Of a DNA stretch of 64,000 nt, positions 56,064 through 64,000 are shown piece by piece. A program made the translations under genes and the position numbers. A model generated the notes under the pieces. That model was not told where the DNA came from. It saw nothing but the letters and a program-made list of their open reading frames with translations, and searched no databases. Position 1 is the stretch's first letter. Every line of letters starts with the position of its first letter. Origin of the DNA: Acidisarcina polymorpha (GTDB lineage Bacteria; Acidobacteriota; Terriglobia; Terriglobales; Acidobacteriaceae); the NCBI RefSeq assembly GCF_003330725.1, contig NZ_CP030840.1:5146001-5210000 (forward strand), read 5' to 3'.

Positions 56064-56534
56064 ATGAATCTTCATACCTACAGAGTTCAAGTCGAGTGGA
56101 CCGGAAATGATGGCGAAGGCACCCTGAATTACAAAAGCTATCGCCGCGACCACACCATCGCTGCAGTAGGGAAGCCGCCGATTCCGACGTCGAGTGATCC
56201 AAGCTTTCGCGGCGACCCGACGCGGTACAATCCCGAGGAACTCCTCGTAGCCAGCCTTTCCTCCTGCCACATGCTCTGGTACCTGCATCTCTGCGCGGTC
56301 AATCACGTCACCGTCCAGTCCTTTCGAGACTTCGCCGAGGGAACCATGGAAGAGGCTCAGGATGGCTCTGGAAAGTTCATCCGAGTGGTGCTGAAGCCGT
56401 CGGTCACGATCGCGGCGGGAAGCGATCCGGCCAAAGCCGCAGAGTTACATCACGCGGCGCATGGATATTGCTTTATCGCGAAATCGGTCAATTTTCCTGT
56501 AGAGGTGGTTCCGGAGATTGTTTTGGCTGCTTAG
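56064..56534 (+). CDS. OsmC-family peroxiredoxin-like protein (156 aa)
   Basis: Pattern of OsmC/Ohr: EEALVASLSSCHMLWYL-type segment (here EELLVASLSSCHMLWYLHLC) with Cys in SSCHM, and a second conserved region AAHGYCFIAKSVNFPVEV with Cys in GYCF, giving the two reactive Cys of organic-hydroperoxide reductases. The first Cys precedes a helix as in OsmC. Cytosolic. The ATG at 56064 or 56055 are both possible. Its 3' end overlaps the convergent UvrC-like gene by 4 bases. Confidence 0.85.
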   Translation: MNLHTYRVQVEWTGNDGEGTLNYKSYRRDHTIAAVGKPPIPTSSDPSFRGDPTRYNPEELLVASLSSCHMLWYLHLCAVNHVTVQSFRDFAEGTMEEAQDGSGKFIRVVLKPSVTIAAGSDPAKAAELHHAAHGYCFIAKSVNFPVEVVPEIVLAA

Positions 56535-57838
56535 TTCGATGAACTTGCAGGCGAAGTTGTGTTCGGCGCAACCGCCGCCAGTGTTCCTCGAAATACCCGC
56601 GAAATGGCGCGGAGTATCGGCTTCGCGGGCGGCGCAGTCTCTGGATCGTAGAAGACCGCTTCCCCCACCCGCTTGGCTTCTGGCCGGTAGTACCAGCGAG
56701 TGAAAAGGCTGAGGTGATCGGACAGGGTTTGATTCTCGCCCTTCACTCCCGCCGCGGCTGACCTGAGGGCGTCGAACGACTCGCTGAGACGCTGCTCCAA
56801 GACATCCTTCCCGCGATCTTTCAGCTTTGTGGGACTGACGGTCGTGGCGATCGCGGAAGGCGAACCCTCCTCCTGCAGCGGCACCGCTTCAAGCGCGAAA
56901 GGATGCGTGTAGAGTGACGAAGAGCCGGATTGCTCGTTATGAAGCCGCATGCCAAACGTGTCGTAGAGGGTGGGACCGGCGAGGATGCCCGCACTCAGCT
57001 GGAAGAGTGCCACGTGACCTGGCTCTGATGATGGCTGAACAATGATGGCGCCAAGCCGGGCAAGCGGATGGACCGCATCCGATGCAAGTGCGGCTGTGGC
57101 TTCGATTTTCTGGATACGGGCGTGAATAGCGGCGGCCTTCTCGAAATCCAGGTCCTGGGAAGCGAGATCCCTTTCCTTAGCCAAGGCATCGAGGAGGCTC
57201 TGCCCGCGAGAAGTCAGAAAAGCGTGAACCTTGGCGGCTTCTTCGCCATAGCGCTCATCGGTGCAGCCCTTGAAACAGGGAGCGAGGCACATCTTCATCT
57301 CGGAGTAGACGCAGCCCGGAAAAGCTGGATCGGGGTCGAGATCGGGGTAGCACCGGCGCAGGAGGAAGAGGTTGAGCGCCTCGTCACAGAAGCGTTCGGC
57401 GGCGGCGCGTGAAGGAAAAGGGCCGAAGAGCGAGCCGGCGGCAGATCTAGAAATCGAATTCGTAACATACACTCGCGGATAGCGGTTTTTGCTGGTCATG
57501 CGCAGAAAGTAGGGCGCATAAAGGTGGAGGCGCTTGCGGGCGCGTTCGCCGAATGCCTGCAGGGTGGCGCGGTAAAGAGCGAGCGAGGATTCAAAGTCGG
57601 AGCCGGTGGCCGTGTATTCGATCCGAACCACCCGTTCGGTAAGGCGCAGACGCCGGGTCTGGGTTGGCTTGGCGTCGAGAAACCGTTTGAGCCGGCGCCG
57701 GAGGTTAGTGGTGCGGGCGAGGTAGGGTTCGGCCTTGGGGTCGGCGCCAAAGAGAGCGAAAATTCCCGGCTTCTCCGGCAGCAGAGCGAGCGTTGGCGCT
57801 GGGTTTGAGGAGTCGAAGGTGAGGGTCTGGGCGAGCAT
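56531..57838 (-). CDS. Short UvrC-like (GIY-YIG / excinuclease-type) protein (435 aa)
   Basis: N-terminal GIY-YIG-like domain with degenerate motifs: GIFALF for GIY and YLARTTNLRRRL for YVGKAxNLRxR. Cysteines in VYSEMKMCLAPCFKGC and CYPDLDPDPAFPGC resemble the UvrC Fe-S cluster region, followed by a UVR-type helix (DLDFEKAAAIHARIQKIE). UvrC proteins are about 600 aa and continue with the RNase-H-like endonuclease and HhH domains, which are missing here (it ends SPASSSN). Related to Cho/UvrC paralogues; probably not the main excinuclease. Convergent 4-base overlap with the OsmC gene. Confidence 0.8.
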   Translation of the reverse strand: MLAQTLTFDSSNPAPTLALLPEKPGIFALFGADPKAEPYLARTTNLRRRLKRFLDAKPTQTRRLRLTERVVRIEYTATGSDFESSLALYRATLQAFGERARKRLHLYAPYFLRMTSKNRYPRVYVTNSISRSAAGSLFGPFPSRAAAERFCDEALNLFLLRRCYPDLDPDPAFPGCVYSEMKMCLAPCFKGCTDERYGEEAAKVHAFLTSRGQSLLDALAKERDLASQDLDFEKAAAIHARIQKIEATAALASDAVHPLARLGAIIVQPSSEPGHVALFQLSAGILAGPTLYDTFGMRLHNEQSGSSSLYTHPFALEAVPLQEEGSPSAIATTVSPTKLKDRGKDVLEQRLSESFDALRSAAAGVKGENQTLSDHLSLFTRWYYRPEAKRVGEAVFYDPETAPPAKPILRAISRVFRGTLAAVAPNTTSPASSSN

Positions 57839-57955
57839 TCTCGGTTACAGCAAGTTTACCGATTCGCAACAACGAACCACGATACGTGGCCCCGATATGG
57901 AGTCATCCCTTGGAAAAGATCAGAAAGCGTAGCGAACCCCGAATTGCGAAATGCT

Positions 57956-59338
57956 CTAGGCGCCGGCGATGGTCATCCCCTCGATCCTGAGGGTGGGAGC
58001 GGTCACTGCTCCGCGGAACTCAAGGTCGTTGCCGATGGCAACGATGTTGTTGAACATTTCCTTGAGATTGCCGGCAATCGTAATTTCCTGAACGGCATAA
58101 GCAAGCTCGCCGTTTTCAATCCACAGGCCGGAAGCGCCGCGGGAATAGTCGCCGGTGACCATGTTCACCCCGAAGCCCATGAGTTCGGTGACATAGAGGC
58201 CTGATTTGATATCAGCCAGTATCTCGGCGGGGGCGAGGCTGCCCTTTTCAAGAAAGACGTTGCCGCCGCCGATGCCGGGATTTCCAGCCAGCCCGCGAGA
58301 AGCGTTGCCGGTACTTTGCATGTTGAGCTTGAGCGCCGTGTAGGTGTTGAGCAGATAGTTCTTCAGAACGCCATTTTCGATGATCGCCTTGCGGCGGGTC
58401 GGCAGACCCTCGCCATCAAAGGGCGAGGTACCGAAGCCTCCAACGAGCGTGCCATCGTCGATGATCGTGATGTTGGCAGCGGCGACCTGTTCGCCGAGCT
58501 GGTCGGCGAAGAACGAGGCTCCCCTATAGATGGCGTCCCCATTGGCTGCTTCGAAGATGTTGCCAACGAGCCCTCGGGCCATCTCTGGAGCGAAAACGAC
58601 GGGGACGCGCTGGGTCGGCACCCGGCGAGCGTCCAATCGTCTTAGAGTGCGCCGCGCCGCCTCTGCGCCAATCGATTCCGGGGATTCCAGTTTGGTCAAT
58701 GTGCGCGCCGCTGTGTACCAATAATCGCGCTGCATTTGTCCATCCTTGGACTGCGCAATCGGGACCGCGGAGATGGAAGCGTAAGAGCGGCGGTATTCGC
58801 CCAGAAATCCTCGAGAATTGGCCAGGATCTTTCGCCCGGTAGCCGCGTCGAAGCTGCCTCCGTCGCTATTTTGAATGCGGGGATCGGCGGCCAGCGCCGC
58901 AGCTTCAGCGCGGCGGGCATAGTCGATTCGCTGCTCGCCGGGAAGGGAATAGACATCTTCGTAGTAAAGGTCCAGGTCGCCGGTCAACTGGCCGAAGCTG
59001 GCCGCCTCAGGAAGTCCGGCAAAGGGATCTTCGGAGGTGACGCGAGCCAGCGCGATTGCCCCCGAGACAAGATGGTCGATTCCCTCCGGAGAGAAGTCGC
59101 TCGACGAAGTACTGGCGGCGCGCTGCCCGAGGAAGACCCGCAATCCCACTCCACGCGAGCCGGACTCCTTCAATGTGTCGACCTGCCCGAGTCTCACCAG
59201 AGTGGAGAATTCGTCTCCCTCGCGGATGACAACTTCGGCGTCCGTGGCCCCGGCGCGAGTGGCTTTGGCGACAATGTCGGCGGCGAGTTGCTGAAGATTC
59301 CGGGTAATTTCCGCAGGAGCGGCGATGTTGGTGCTCAT
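57956..59338 (-). CDS. pmbA: PmbA/TldE-family metalloprotease-like protein (460 aa)
   Basis: TldD/PmbA fold: N-terminal LQQLAADIVAKATRAGATDA and RLGQVDTLKESGSRGVGLRV, middle VPVVFAPEMARGLVGNIFEA, C-terminal RGLAGNPGIGGGNVFLEKGS, ELMGFGVNMVTGDYSRGASG and the end NGELAYAVQEITIAGNLKEM. The TldD partner normally contributes the HExxxH zinc site, and it is not in the window. The TldD-PmbA heterodimer degrades peptides (microcin maturation, CcdA). ATG start. It lies upstream (head-to-head) of the flippase gene at 59450. Confidence 0.92.
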   Translation of the reverse strand: MSTNIAAPAEITRNLQQLAADIVAKATRAGATDAEVVIREGDEFSTLVRLGQVDTLKESGSRGVGLRVFLGQRAASTSSSDFSPEGIDHLVSGAIALARVTSEDPFAGLPEAASFGQLTGDLDLYYEDVYSLPGEQRIDYARRAEAAALAADPRIQNSDGGSFDAATGRKILANSRGFLGEYRRSYASISAVPIAQSKDGQMQRDYWYTAARTLTKLESPESIGAEAARRTLRRLDARRVPTQRVPVVFAPEMARGLVGNIFEAANGDAIYRGASFFADQLGEQVAAANITIIDDGTLVGGFGTSPFDGEGLPTRRKAIIENGVLKNYLLNTYTALKLNMQSTGNASRGLAGNPGIGGGNVFLEKGSLAPAEILADIKSGLYVTELMGFGVNMVTGDYSRGASGLWIENGELAYAVQEITIAGNLKEMFNNIVAIGNDLEFRGAVTAPTLRIEGMTIAGA

Positions 59339-59449
59339 AAGGAAACGCTAGGCACTCCTGAGCCAAATTGCAAGCCGACCCGCCCAGGCGATGGGCGGCG
59401 CGACCGCAAGCTATGCTTAAAGGCGAACCAGCGGAGGAAGATCTACCGA

Positions 59450-60988
59450 ATGGAGAGCCTGCGGCGGATTCTAAAAATGCTGATAGCATTTGTGACCGGC
59501 CAGGGGGTCACGGTCTTCTCCCAGTTGCTGATCCCGCCGCTGTTTCTACACAGATCTGCCAACGGCATCGTTGTCTATGGGGAATGGATTACGCTCAGCG
59601 CGGCCGTCTCCTATTTTGGATCCCTGAATTTTGGTGTGCAGACCTACGCGGCTAACCAGATGAGCATCCATCGCAACCGCGGGGAGTTGGAGGAATGCAA
59701 GCGGGTGCAGGCAAGCGCCCTTCGTCTGCTGCAATGGATGATGCTCGCTCTGCTGCCTATTGCCGGTTTGATCGCGTTACTGCCCGTGGCGCGATGGCTT
59801 CATCTGCGTACAATCGGCGGGCGCGAAGCCAAGCTCGTCCTTGAGCTCTTCGTCGCGCAAATCTTTGCTTTGATGGTATTTTCCTTATTCGCAAACAGTT
59901 TTATGGCAGTGAACCGGGCGCATCGGGGAACGAACTGGAACAATGGGCTTCGTTTAGCATCGGCGGCCGTGCTGGCGGTGCTGATCTGGAGGCGAGCTTC
60001 ATTCGCGTCAATGGCCGCTTCCCAAGTGTCGATGACAGTGCTCTTCGGATTATTGCTGATGCTCGATCTGCATCGTACCGCGCCTGAACTGGTCCCCTCG
60101 CCGCGCTATGCGAGCAATGAAGTGATGCGGGGAATGTTGAAGCCAAGCTGGCACTTCACCGTCTTATCGCTTACTGGATTTCTGACCTGGCAGGCGCCCA
60201 TCCTGCTCATGCAGCGTGTCCTCGGCCCGGCAGCAGTCGCGGTTTTTGCTCTGACCCGAACCGTCTTCACGATGTCGAGACAGGCCTTGGCTGTAGCCAG
60301 CTATTCGATTGGGCCGGAGATTACCAGCCTCGTCGGCCGCAAGGACTGGAAGCAATTGCGCCGTCTCTACGATCTCTCCGAACGAATCGTGTTGCTGCTC
60401 GTGCCGACCGTCAGCGTGGCGACGCTTCTCGCCAGCCCGTGGCTTCTGGCCGTGTGGCTTCACCGACGCAGCCTCTATGAGCCAGGCCTCTGCATGTTGA
60501 TGGCGCTCACCTCGGCGGCGATGGGCATCAAGGAACATAAATATCAGTTTCAATCCTCAAGCAATCAACATGCGGACCTTTCAAAGGTGCTCTTCCTGGC
60601 CTACGGCGCCGTTCTGCTGGTCTCGGCAATAACTATGCGATATTTCGGAGTTTTGGGATTCATGATCGCCTGGCTGGTCGCCGAGACTGCCCAGACGATC
60701 GCGATTGTCCGCATGAACAAGAAGATGTTTCCTGCCGATTACGGCATCACGGCTAAACCAATATTGCGGTTGACGGGAGTACTATCCATAGTCTTCGCGG
60801 GAGCAGTCTACCCGGCTTTCCAGGCGCCGCAGGAATCGCTTCCCATAATCCTTATCGTTGCCGTCCTCTATACGCTGGCGACTGCGCTGCTTTGTTACTG
60901 GGTGTTTGGAGTTTCAGAGGTCACCCAACTGGTGCTCGGACGCTGGCGTCACAAGTCAGTTGCGGCCTCAGCTTCGCAGGTGGGTTGA
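59450..60988 (+). CDS. Polysaccharide flippase, Wzx/MOP superfamily (512 aa)
   Basis: About 12-14 hydrophobic helices across the length. The start (MESLRRILKMLIAFVTGQGV then TVFSQLLIPPLFL) and spread of hydrophobic helices (such as EAKLVLELFVAQIFALMVFS and PILLMQRVLGPAAVAVFALT) suit a lipid-linked-oligosaccharide flippase. The ATG at 59450 has GGAGGAAG about 9 bases before; the frame is open far upstream, but that overlaps the antisense PmbA gene. Inner membrane; the polysaccharide is unknown and no glycosyltransferase lies nearby. Confidence 0.8.
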   Translation: MESLRRILKMLIAFVTGQGVTVFSQLLIPPLFLHRSANGIVVYGEWITLSAAVSYFGSLNFGVQTYAANQMSIHRNRGELEECKRVQASALRLLQWMMLALLPIAGLIALLPVARWLHLRTIGGREAKLVLELFVAQIFALMVFSLFANSFMAVNRAHRGTNWNNGLRLASAAVLAVLIWRRASFASMAASQVSMTVLFGLLLMLDLHRTAPELVPSPRYASNEVMRGMLKPSWHFTVLSLTGFLTWQAPILLMQRVLGPAAVAVFALTRTVFTMSRQALAVASYSIGPEITSLVGRKDWKQLRRLYDLSERIVLLLVPTVSVATLLASPWLLAVWLHRRSLYEPGLCMLMALTSAAMGIKEHKYQFQSSSNQHADLSKVLFLAYGAVLLVSAITMRYFGVLGFMIAWLVAETAQTIAIVRMNKKMFPADYGITAKPILRLTGVLSIVFAGAVYPAFQAPQESLPIILIVAVLYTLATALLCYWVFGVSEVTQLVLGRWRHKSVAASASQVG

Positions 60989-61040
60989 TGTTTTGCGTTT
61001 GAAGCTGAATAAAATGACTGTAATCTTCTTGAAAGTTGGC

Positions 61041-61224
61041 GGGGGGGCTCGCATGGCATCGAGTACCCAGGAATGCGGTGCCCACATCCCGCTTTTGGGA
61101 CGCGGGTTTGGAGCTCTGCCACTCTCCTCGAAGCCGCCCACTGCGATTCGATCTCGACGGGTGCCCGTCGTTCCCGTCGCCCAACAGTTAAGGCTGAACC
61201 ATAACCACTCTAAGGGCTAGCCGG
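61041..61224. repeat. Tandem degenerate copy of the RAYT 3' end and REP (184-bp period)
   Basis: GCATGGCATCGAGTAC at 61051-61066 recurs as GCATGTTATCGAGTAC at 61235-61250, 184 bases on. The hairpin at 61081-61107 and the following gene-tail sequence (CTCTCCTCGAAGCCG...CATAACCACTC) recur at 61265-61412, which is the real 3' end of the transposase gene. This copy is therefore a duplicated, non-coding tail of the transposase plus its REP. Confidence 0.75.
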
Positions 61225-61264
61225 GCGGTGGCCCGCATGTTATCGAGTACCATGAATGCGGGTG

Positions 61265-61292
61265 CCCCACGTCCCCGCTTTCGGGACGTGGG
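61265..61292. repeat. REP hairpin downstream of the RAYT gene
   Basis: CCCACGTCCC (61266-61275) and GGGACGTGGG (61283-61292) form a perfect 10-bp stem with a 7-base loop, 1 base from the transposase stop. It resembles the upstream REP at 61847, consistent with recognition by the encoded transposase, and it could also act as terminator. Confidence 0.75.
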
Positions 61293-61293
61293 T

Positions 61294-61791
61294 TTAGGCG
61301 AACGCCGCCTCTCTCCTCGAAGCCGTCCACTGCGACTCGATCTCCACGGTGCCGAGCGCTCCCGTCGCCCAATGGTTAAAGCTGGACCATAACCACTCCG
61401 AGGGCTGGCCGGCCAATCCGCGCTTCACCGGATTATGGTGCATGTACTTCAACTTCTGTACCCGTTTATGCTCCGAGTAGACGTTGAAATCGTAGTAGCG
61501 CGGCTGCCAGAAGGGTCGCTCCCAGCGCTGGACGGCGACTGACAGCTTTAGCGCCTGGATCGGTTGCGAAAGAAGAACAGTTCTCGGCTCGCCCACCAGC
61601 ATGTGGATGTGTTCGGGCATGACGACGTAACCGGCGACGATAAAGTGGTAGCGCTGCCGCATGGTGTCAAGCGAGCGTTCGAAGAGCTCGCGCGCGGACG
61701 TGGCGCCGAGGTAAGCCTGGCGTCCGTAGCAACTGAAGGTAACAAAATGGAACTGACCAGATTGCTGGTAACGAACCAGACCCTTTGGCAT
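61294..61791 (-). CDS. REP-associated tyrosine transposase (RAYT, Y1_Tnp, 165 aa)
   Basis: Y1 transposase: the metal-binding HUH is HIH in VMPEHIHMLVGEP, and the catalytic Tyr is in KLKYMHHNPVKRG. N-terminal PKGLVRYQQSGQFHFVTFSC is typical of RAYTs, which mobilise or spread REP hairpins rather than moving themselves. The ATG at 61791 starts before this block; an upstream ATG is possible. REP hairpins flank the gene on both sides (61266-61292 and 61847-61872). Confidence 0.9.
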   Translation of the reverse strand: MPKGLVRYQQSGQFHFVTFSCYGRQAYLGATSARELFERSLDTMRQRYHFIVAGYVVMPEHIHMLVGEPRTVLLSQPIQALKLSVAVQRWERPFWQPRYYDFNVYSEHKRVQKLKYMHHNPVKRGLAGQPSEWLWSSFNHWATGALGTVEIESQWTASRREAAFA

Positions 61792-61846
61792 GCCAGCATC
61801 GTAGCCCACATGGTCCATGGATGGGAAAGAGGCTTGGAGATGAAAG

Positions 61847-61872
61847 CCCACATCTCAAGAGCGAGATGTGGG
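61847..61872. repeat. REP hairpin upstream of the RAYT gene
   Basis: CCCACATCTC (61847-61856) and GAGATGTGGG (61863-61872), 10-bp perfect stem with 6-base loop. The outer CCCAC...GTGGG matches the downstream REP. Confidence 0.7.
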
Positions 61873-61918
61873 GCACCCGGACTGGTGAAGAGGCTCAGAT
61901 CTGGCTTCTTGCCAATAA

Positions 61919-62623
61919 TTACTGGTCAGCCTGAGTGCCTTCTCCACCGCCTCGCACTGCACCGTAAATTGCAACGGAAAACACGGCTAAGGAGGGGAGC
62001 GCCCCAGCCGCTTTCGGTACGTAGCGGAAAAGCCATCCAGTGGCGACCGCGGAGAAGAAGTATGTCGCTAGAATTCCTGCCTGCATCAACAGGCGCTCTT
62101 CATAGTTTCGGCTCGCATGCGGAGCCTTGCGCCCGGCGGTGAATCGGACCATTCCGTTCATGAACGTCGTCCAGGTGCCAGTGATGTACGTTGTGACGAT
62201 ACCCGGAACCTTCAACTGCAGCATGGCTCCGCTCTGCATACCAATGGCGAAGGCCACAAAGGCCAGCAAGTAGTCTACCGACCGAGTCGAGGGCTGCAAC
62301 ACTGCCCTTGCAACCTCCGCACCGGACATGAAAATAGCTTCAATAAGAAGCGTCCAAGAGATCGATCGAGCCCATGCAACTCCGGGCTGGACTTGCTTTG
62401 TCAAGGCAGAGGCAGAGATAACGCCCAATGCATAAGACAGAAGTGAAATCAGCGGAGGAAGAACGGAGCCGTGCAGCTGAAACACTGCGATTCCCAGAAG
62501 GACCGTATTCCCGGTCATGTTCGCAACGAAGGCGTGAGCTGGCCCTAAATAGCTCCAACTATCCGCGGATCCCGCCGCTGAGGCCAAGAGAAACAACAGC
62601 ACATCTCGTTCGTATGGGCGCAC
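61919..62623 (-). CDS. DUF1275 (YoaK-type) membrane protein (234 aa)
   Basis: Six TM segments with family motifs GSADSWSYLGPAHAFVANMT then GNTVLLGIAVF near the start and QSGAMLQLKVPGIVTTYITG with TWTTFMNGMV in the middle. Function unknown; predicted transporter-like. The GTG at 62623 with GGAGG and 6-base spacing starts a 234-residue protein of normal length. The frame is open for 85 more codons upstream, but these are hydrophilic and unlike the family. Confidence 0.75.
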   Translation of the reverse strand: MRPYERDVLLFLLASAAGSADSWSYLGPAHAFVANMTGNTVLLGIAVFQLHGSVLPPLISLLSYALGVISASALTKQVQPGVAWARSISWTLLIEAIFMSGAEVARAVLQPSTRSVDYLLAFVAFAIGMQSGAMLQLKVPGIVTTYITGTWTTFMNGMVRFTAGRKAPHASRNYEERLLMQAGILATYFFSAVATGWLFRYVPKAAGALPSLAVFSVAIYGAVRGGGEGTQADQ

Positions 62624-62826
62624 TGGTTCCCTCCGGCGGGATCGATTGAAGTTTGTAAGAATTGCGGCGTAATCTTGGAATCGCAGCGAGATGGAAGCGG
62701 GCACGTTTTGGAGTCTGCTTGATGGATGCTCTTCGGCAGCTCGGTGGATGCAACGCGATAGGCTCGCTCGCGTGAACCAACCGATGGCCGGGCTCCGCGC
62801 AATATTACGAACATAAGTGACAGGAG

Positions 62827-64000
62827 ATGGCATCTCAAAAGCCGATGCAAAACATACTCGCTCTCGACCAAGGCACAACTAGCTCTCGCGCTGTCCTCGT
62901 CGGACACGACGCGAAGATCCTCGGCGTTGCCCAGCATGAATTCAAGCAAATATATCCCAACGTGGGCTGGGTCGAACACGATCCCTACGACATTCTCACC
63001 TCACAGCTGAGTTCGGCGGTTGAAGTTCTGGGAAAAGCAAATATCCGTCCTCGAGACGTGATCGCGATCGGAATTACGAACCAGCGGGAAACGACGATCG
63101 TTTGGAACCGGGACACGGGCAAACCAATCTATAATGCTATCGTTTGGCAAGACCGGCGCGGCGCTCCGCTGTGCGAAAAGCTGACCAGAGATGGTGCCGA
63201 AGACACGATACGCCAGAAGACCGGATTGCTCATCGATCCGTATTTCTCCGCCACGAAAATCTCATGGATTCTTGACAACGTTGAGGGTGCCCGCGCCCAG
63301 GCAGAGCAGGGCAAACTTGCTTTTGGCACTGTCGACAGCTGGCTGGTCTGGAACCTTACCAGCGGGAAGCGCCATATCACCGATCGTACCAACGCCAGTC
63401 GCACCATGCTCTATAACATTGTCGAAGACCGGTGGGACGCCGACCTGCTGAACATGCTCAACATCCCCGAGAGCATGATGCCGGAAGTGGTCTGGTCGAG
63501 CGAGATAGTGGGTCAGGTCACAACCTCGCTCGGCCTGGGCAGCGTTCAAATAGCCGGGATCGCGGGCGACCAGCAATCAGCGCTCTTCGGTCAGCTATGC
63601 GTCTCTCCAGGCGACGCCAAGAATACCTATGGTACCGGCTGCTTTCTGCTCCAGAATATCGGGAACAAGTTCACTCTTTCGCAGCAGCGCCTGATCACCA
63701 CGCTCACCTGCAGTCCACAGAAGAAGCTCGAATATGCGCTGGAAGGCAGCATTTTCGTCGGTGGCGCGGTGGTGCAGTGGCTTCGCGACAACATGCGCTT
63801 CTTTTCGTCGTCGCCCGATGTTGAAAGCGTCGCTGCATCAGTCAAGGACACCGATGGGGTGGTCTTCGTTCCGGCATTCACGGGCCTGGGAGCGCCGCAT
63901 TGGGATCCCTATGCCAGCGGAATGATTATTGGAATTCAACGCAGTACGCAGATCGGTCACATTGCCCGGGCTGCCCTGGAGAGCATCGCCTTCCAGGTCG
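62827..64000 (+). CDS. glpK: Glycerol kinase, N-terminal 391 codons (runs off the window)
   Basis: ATP + glycerol to sn-glycerol 3-phosphate. FGGY-family start [16 protein letters not shown], the conserved [17 protein letters not shown] segment, [41 protein letters not shown] and [17 protein letters not shown] all match GlpK. The start is ATG 62827 right behind AGGAG, or ATG 62845. The C-terminal about 100 residues lie beyond the window. It lies head-to-head with the DUF1275 gene; no glpF or glpD was seen here. Confidence 0.93.
   Translation, partial: MASQKPMQNILALDQGTTSSRAVLVGHDAKILGVAQHEFKQIYPNVGWVEHDPYDILTSQLSSAVEVLGKANIRPRDVIAIGITNQRETTIVWNRDTGKPIYNAIVWQDRRGAPLCEKLTRDGAEDTIRQKTGLLIDPYFSATKISWILDNVEGARAQAEQGKLAFGTVDSWLVWNLTSGKRHITDRTNASRTMLYNIVEDRWDADLLNMLNIPESMMPEVVWSSEIVGQVTTSLGLGSVQIAGIAGDQQSALFGQLCVSPGDAKNTYGTGCFLLQNIGNKFTLSQQRLITTLTCSPQKKLEYALEGSIFVGGAVVQWLRDNMRFFSSSPDVESVAASVKDTDGVVFVPAFTGLGAPHWDPYASGMIIGIQRSTQIGHIARAALESIAFQV

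Noticed and set aside
58736-59449. Upstream extension of the flippase gene
   Set aside because: It would overlap the antisense PmbA gene, and the ATG at 59450 has a strong SD and begins the first membrane helix.
1-64000. CRISPR arrays
   Set aside because: No array of short identical repeats with regular spacers was seen, and no cas-like genes.

Overview
The window looks like chromosomal DNA of an acidobacterium, probably class Terriglobia (Acidobacteriaceae type). This is inferred from two large Oar-like TonB-dependent receptors with an N-terminal carboxypeptidase-regulatory-like domain, an ECF sigma factor translationally overlapping a Ser/Thr kinase with a TPR tail, a second multidomain kinase/ATPase/GAF protein, many TetR-regulated oxidoreductase modules and moderately high GC. 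No rRNA gene, intact tRNA or CRISPR array was seen. Both ends of the window cut through genes.

Layout. 1-5.9 kb is a scarred region: a kinase-ATPase-GAF sensor gene with an internal deletion, a decayed tyrosine recombinase, one secreted protein of unknown function and a 45-codon stub of a BtuF-like protein. 5.9-13.3 kb is a possible nutrient locus: a TonB-dependent receptor (frameshifted) followed by a secreted glycerophosphodiesterase on the minus strand, and divergently a DeoR regulator, a GHMP sugar kinase and a GNAT acetyltransferase. 13.7-15.4 kb is a TetR/NADP-oxidoreductase pair with a duplicated operator. 16.0-19.4 kb is a second, intact TonB-dependent receptor. 20.2-22.0 kb carries a flavin reductase-like gene and ada. 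22.1-23.4 kb is a TetR/membrane protein unit with matching operators. 23.7-26.9 kb is the kinase/sigma pair, and 27.4-29.8 kb a glutamic-peptidase-like secreted protein and an alpha/beta hydrolase.

29.9-31.0 kb and 40.6-41.5 kb are gene graveyards holding fragments of epimerase, DJ-1/PfpI, SMP-30, fabF, SDR and NmrA genes. Between them lie a secreted beta-helix protein, a tRNA-Ser-like remnant, and several TetR-linked redox or hydrolase genes with palindromic operators. 41.5-48.0 kb encodes a tripartite RND efflux system with its TetR regulator; the outer-membrane component has a one-base deletion in its lipobox. 48.1-64.0 kb is more ordinary: a CGNR zinc-finger regulator, an EamA transporter, a beta-propeller lipoprotein, DAHP synthase, a CcmC/CcmD-like pair, OsmC, a short UvrC-like protein, PmbA/TldE, a polysaccharide flippase, a REP-associated transposase with REP hairpins, a DUF1275 protein and the start of glycerol kinase.

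The best candidate for an undescribed functional unit is the receptor-phosphodiesterase / DeoR-sugar kinase locus at 6-13 kb. The clearest sequence-level signals are the paired perfect palindromes at 34.8 kb, the matching operators at 22.7 and 23.4 kb, the deleted paralogous hydrolase copy at 19.7 kb, and the number of broken genes.
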